Shown one piece after another: positions 6,929-8,359 of a stretch of DNA of 8,359 nucleotides. Numbering within the stretch: the stretch's first letter is position 1; each line of letters begins with the position of its first letter. The stretch comes from Rudanella sp. GTDB lineage: Bacteria > Bacteroidota > Bacteroidia > Cytophagales > Spirosomataceae. The stretch is from assembly GCA_026785985.1 (NCBI GenBank), contig JAJAYX010000448.1:1-8359 (forward strand), read 5' to 3'. The position numbers were made by a program, and so were the translations under genes. Below the pieces are notes generated by a model. The model was not told where the DNA came from, ran no database searches, and saw only the letters and a list, made by a program, of their open reading frames with translations.

Positions 6929-7118
6929 ACAAGAAGGTGGGGTAGACGTCTTTTGGGTAACTTCGTTTATAGTGACTTGGTTCTCATACTCAACGTGTTC
7001 GTTAGAAAATTTCCGGGTTTCATCAAGCAAAAGCCTGTACACGCGAAGCCACCCTCCTCAGTCTGTTGGAAAATCACGAACGTTGGGTGGTTAACCATTC
7101 ATATCCAATACACTTATT
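6929..7118. promoter_or_regulatory. 190-bp divergent intergenic region between kinase and small secreted protein
   Basis: This spacer must hold the promoters of both divergent genes. I found no strict TAnnTTTG box on either strand. Visible structure: a perfect 10-bp palindrome TGGTTAACCA at 7088-7097, 22 bp before the plus-strand ATG; CACGAACGTTG at 7075-7085; and the related CAACGTGTTCGTTAG at 6991-7005. The last two share CAACG and TTCGT parts in opposite orientation. Any of these could bind a regulator, including the encoded LytTR protein, but none matches a known operator closely. Confidence 0.35.
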
Positions 7119-7508
7119 ATGGTACGATCTCTACGCTGCCTGTGTGCTACCTTACTTCTGAGCCTGTTTGTTGCGAGTCCTTCAATCGCCCAGAAAACAC
7201 CTGAAATAACCATTGAAAAAATTGCTGAAAAGTGCAAGGGACTTCCCCGCGATAAGCGCGTGGTGGTAAAAGTAGCCCGTTTCAACGTGTCGGCCCGGTC
7301 GGCGCAGGCCAATGCCACCTTCGGCGACGAACTCGCCACGATGAGAGGTCGGCTTCCGGGTGGTTTACCCCAACGTGAATGGCACGAGGTTTCAATTGAA
7401 CACACGGGTAATACCGACGAACTGATCGACGTGTTGGGCAAGAACCCGGCCATAAAGTTTGAGGTGACCGCGCTGGAGGATGGCAAAGCAGGCATTACGC
7501 TTAACTGA
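7119..7508 (+). CDS. Small secreted protein of unknown function
   Basis: I do not recognise this 129-residue protein with certainty. It opens with a clear signal peptide: MVR, a hydrophobic core CATLLLSLFVA, and a probable cleavage site at PSIA-QK (after residue 24). There is no lipobox in the right place. The mature part is about 105 residues with two amphipathic stretches: KRVVVKVARFNV (residues about 46-57) followed by ATFGDELATM, and a C-terminal KFEVTALEDGKAGITLN strand pair. VKVARFNV plus FGDELATM faintly recalls the start of CsgG-like envelope proteins, which are much longer, so this could be a short relative or a remnant. Codon use looks like normal coding sequence through both ends. 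Residues 76-90 (RGRLPGGLPQRE) look less protein-like. It is transcribed away from the sensor kinase across a 190-bp spacer and ends 170 bp before the transposase region. Confidence 0.7.
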   Translation: MVRSLRCLCATLLLSLFVASPSIAQKTPEITIEKIAEKCKGLPRDKRVVVKVARFNVSARSAQANATFGDELATMRGRLPGGLPQREWHEVSIEHTGNTDELIDVLGKNPAIKFEVTALEDGKAGITLN

Positions 7509-7535
7509 TTGATGGGTACAGGATAGAGGTTATCC

Positions 7536-7563
7536 GCGTGCCGTAGGTACGCCATGTTTGTAG
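7536..7563 (+). repeat. Hairpin repeat, copy 1 (28 nt)
   Basis: This is the first of three direct copies of a short repeat, identical to copy 3. The first 17 nt fold as GCGTGCC (7536-7542), loop GTA, GGTACGC (7546-7552), a 7-bp stem with one G-T wobble. A conserved CATGTTTGTAG tail follows. The wobble pair exists only on the plus strand; on the minus strand it becomes A-C. It lies outside the left 49-bp arm, 28 nt after the upstream gene. Confidence 0.8.
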
Positions 7564-7590
7564 CCATGGAGGATGATCAATGGTGCGTCG

Positions 7591-7619
7591 GCGTGCCGTT
7601 AGGTACGCCATGTTTGTAG
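7591..7619 (+). repeat. Hairpin repeat, copy 2 (29 nt, one-base loop insertion)
   Basis: This copy has the same stem as copy 1, but its loop is GTTA instead of GTA; all other bases match. Its GTAG tail (7616-7619) is also the first four bases of the left 49-bp inverted arm, so the two repeat types abut directly. Confidence 0.8.
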
Positions 7620-7664
7620 ATGCAAGGTCGCGATTACCCCCCGAACATTAACCGCGTAGCGGTC
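7616..7664 (+). repeat. Left arm of a 49-bp near-perfect inverted repeat flanking the transposase
   Basis: This arm begins GTAGATGCAAGG and ends ACCGCGTAGCGGTC. It matches the reverse complement of 8311-8359 at 48 of 49 positions; the only difference is A at 7650 where the other arm has G. That difference removes one base pair of the internal hairpin (ACCGC, loop GTA, GCGGT), so the left arm carries the weaker fold. It ends 13 nt before the transposase stop codon. Confidence 0.9.
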
Positions 7665-7677
7665 TAACAAAACGGGG

Positions 7678-8142
7678 CTAATCGAGCAAGGGTTTGAAAA
7701 CGTATTGCGGGTCGTAGTCAACGCCGAATCGCTCTAAAAAGGCGATGTATTCTTCCGAGAAAGTGCGTTTTCGATGGTGTTCTTCTTGATTTTCAATGTA
7801 TTGAACTACATCATCGAGTTGAGACCGGCTGTACGAAAAGGCCCCGTAGCCGGTTTGCCAGGCGAATTGGCCTGGCGTTAAGCGGTTCTCGTTGACCCAT
7901 TTCGATGAATCGCCTTTGAGGTTTTTCATCAAGTCAGAGAGCGATTGGTTGGGGTTTAGGCCGATGAAAACGTGAACGTGGTCGGGCATACCGTTGATGG
8001 CGATGAGCTTGTGTCCCTGGTTCTGAACGATGCCGGTCATGTAGCGATACAGGTCGTTTCGCCAGGCCGATTGGATGAGACCGTGCCGGTGTTTAACGGC
8101 GAAAACGGTTTGAATGTAGAGTTGGGTATAGGTATTTGCCAT
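7678..8142 (-). CDS. IS200-like Y1 (HUH) transposase, probable REP-associated tyrosine transposase
   Basis: This is a 154-residue single-strand DNA transposase of the Y1_Tnp family. The opening MANTYTQLYIQTVFAVK is the family's first strand. The metal-binding HUH motif is seen as MPDHVHVFIG with H55 and H57. The catalytic tyrosine is Y115 in VVQYIENQEEHHRKRTF, with Q119 one helical turn later as the likely third metal ligand. QTGYGAFSYSRSQ precedes it, as is usual in Bacteroidota members. The length is normal and no frameshift is seen, so the enzyme should be active. The ATG at 8140-8142 is the family start. The frame stays open upstream to 8355, but only through repeat DNA. The gene sits between inverted 49-bp arms and several hairpin repeats, which are likely its substrates. 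I found no accessory tnpB gene. Confidence 0.95.
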   Translation of the reverse strand: MANTYTQLYIQTVFAVKHRHGLIQSAWRNDLYRYMTGIVQNQGHKLIAINGMPDHVHVFIGLNPNQSLSDLMKNLKGDSSKWVNENRLTPGQFAWQTGYGAFSYSRSQLDDVVQYIENQEEHHRKRTFSEEYIAFLERFGVDYDPQYVFKPLLD

Positions 8143-8209
8143 TGGGGTTTTTTCGGCCAAGATAAAATGATTTGTGCAAAATAGGTCATCAAACAGACAA
8201 CGTTTGTGG

Positions 8210-8244
8210 CCGCGTGGATGGATTGGTTCGACCGCGATGCGGTC
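8210..8244 (+). repeat. 35-nt hairpin repeat, copy A
   Basis: This copy reads CCGCGTGGATGGATTGGTTC followed by the hairpin half CGACCGC, loop GAT, and GCGGTCG (stem 8229-8245, 7 bp). It matches copy B (8291-8325) at 30 of 35 positions. It begins just after GTTTGTGG, a shortened form of the GTTTGTAG tail of the other repeat family. It lies about 70 bp upstream of the transposase start. Confidence 0.8.
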
Positions 8245-8250
8245 GGTAGT

Positions 8251-8278
8251 GCGTGCCGTAGGTACGCCATGTTTGTAG
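8251..8278 (+). repeat. Hairpin repeat, copy 3 (28 nt)
   Basis: This copy is identical to copy 1 at 7536-7563 and in the same orientation: stem GCGTGCC and GGTACGC around GTA (8251-8267), then CATGTTTGTAG. A GTAG tetranucleotide (8246-8249) stands 1 nt before the stem. It lies between the two 35-nt repeats, inside the inverted arms. Confidence 0.8.
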
Positions 8279-8281
8279 AAT

Positions 8282-8292
8282 GGGCCAGGCCC
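8282..8292. repeat. Perfect inverted repeat GGGCC-A-GGCCC
   Basis: Two 5-nt arms flank a single A. The sequence lies between hairpin repeat copy 3 and 35-nt repeat copy B, with GTAG tetranucleotides close by on both sides (8275-8278 and 8295-8298). It may be part of the recognition structure. Confidence 0.5.
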
Positions 8293-8325
8293 GCGTAGAT
8301 GGATCGGTTTGACCGCTACGCGGTC
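8291..8325 (+). repeat. 35-nt hairpin repeat, copy B
   Basis: This is the same unit as 8210-8244. Its hairpin TTGACCGC, loop TAC, GCGGTCAA (8309-8327) has an 8-bp perfect stem. Against copy A, one stem pair changes from C-G to T-A on both sides at once, and the loop differs. This is what selection for structure rather than sequence would leave. The last 15 nt also form the inner end of the right 49-bp arm. Confidence 0.8.
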
Positions 8326-8359
8326 AATGTTCGGGGGGTAATCGCGACCTTGCATCTAC
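8311..8359 (-). repeat. Right arm of the 49-bp inverted repeat (touches window end)
   Basis: This is the reverse complement of 7616-7664 with one mismatch. It ends CATCTAC at the last base of the window, so the repeat may continue beyond. A shorter inverted pair is nested here: GTAGATG at 8295-8301 and CATCTAC at 8353-8359 bracket the 8-bp hairpin. Confidence 0.9.

Larger units (their letters stand above)
7616..8359 (-). mobile_element. IS200/RAYT-like element with flanking REP-like inverted arms
   Basis: The Y1 transposase gene, together with the inverted arms and internal hairpin repeats, forms one candidate mobile or domesticated unit. Y1 transposases of the IS200/IS605 and RAYT groups cut single-stranded DNA at subterminal hairpins and normally lack terminal inverted repeats. 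In REP/RAYT systems, by contrast, inverted REP copies with a GTAG or GGAG tetranucleotide commonly flank the gene. The pattern here fits the latter. The right boundary is at the window edge, and the outer limits are uncertain because a further hairpin repeat lies to the left at 7536-7563. Confidence 0.65.

Noticed and set aside
6929..7042. In-frame upstream ATG extending the sensor kinase by 38 residues
   Set aside because: The extension is polar and unlike the family, and it would put the signal sequence internally. The start at 6928 begins directly with the signal peptide.
7091..7567. Minus-strand 158-residue open frame opposite the small secreted protein
   Set aside because: The plus-strand frame has a proper signal peptide and coding-like composition. 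The minus frame runs through a hairpin repeat and shows no domain.
7536..8325. CRISPR array
   Set aside because: There are only a few repeats with irregular spacing, no regular unique spacers, and no cas genes. The units are hairpins around a Y1 transposase.
8143..8355. 71-residue N-terminal extension of the transposase
   Set aside because: The open frame is produced by the repeats: it encodes two near copies of an AVKPIHLRG-like string. The family N-terminus begins exactly at MANTYTQLY.

Overview
This window looks like chromosomal DNA of a Bacteroidota bacterium, most likely a Cytophagales member of the Spirosoma type. That placement is an inference from gene content. A DUF4290 gene sits directly upstream of murA, a TPR-containing HisKA_2-type sensor kinase is paired with a LytTR response regulator, and the start codons I checked lack a convincing Shine-Dalgarno sequence. 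GC content is moderate.

Layout. Positions 1-1896 (minus strand) hold a two-gene unit: a DUF4290 protein with a long Gly/Asn/Arg/Pro-rich tail, then the 5' two thirds of murA, which runs off the left edge. Upstream of it, on the same strand, lies a translationally coupled pair of small genes, DUF4160 followed by DUF2442 (1936-2480). A 72-bp divergent spacer separates that pair from two plus-strand genes: an exported RidA-family protein (2553-2981) and a 12-TM MATE/NorM efflux pump (3022-4410). Converging on the pump is a minus-strand two-component operon (4453-6928): a membrane sensor kinase with an extracytoplasmic TPR region, and a LytTR-type response regulator starting 4 nt after the kinase stop. 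Divergent from the kinase, across 190 bp, is a small secreted protein of unknown function (7119-7508).

The last 850 bases are the most unusual part. A single-strand-type Y1 (IS200-like / REP-associated) transposase (7678-8142, minus) sits between two 49-bp inverted arms that match at 48 of 49 positions. The flanks also contain three copies of a 28-29 nt hairpin repeat and two copies of a 35-nt hairpin repeat. The hairpins share short stems around a 3-4 nt loop, and two of them differ by a compensatory base-pair change. GTAG tetranucleotides recur next to the hairpins, as described for REP/RAYT systems. I read this as a RAYT-like element with its own REP-like substrates. The right arm ends exactly at the window edge, so its outer boundary is not visible.

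Functional links. murA acts in peptidoglycan precursor synthesis. The kinase and regulator form one signalling pathway. The RidA protein and the pump may be co-transcribed (40-bp gap), but no shared pathway can be shown. No stretch longer than 300 bases is without a gene.
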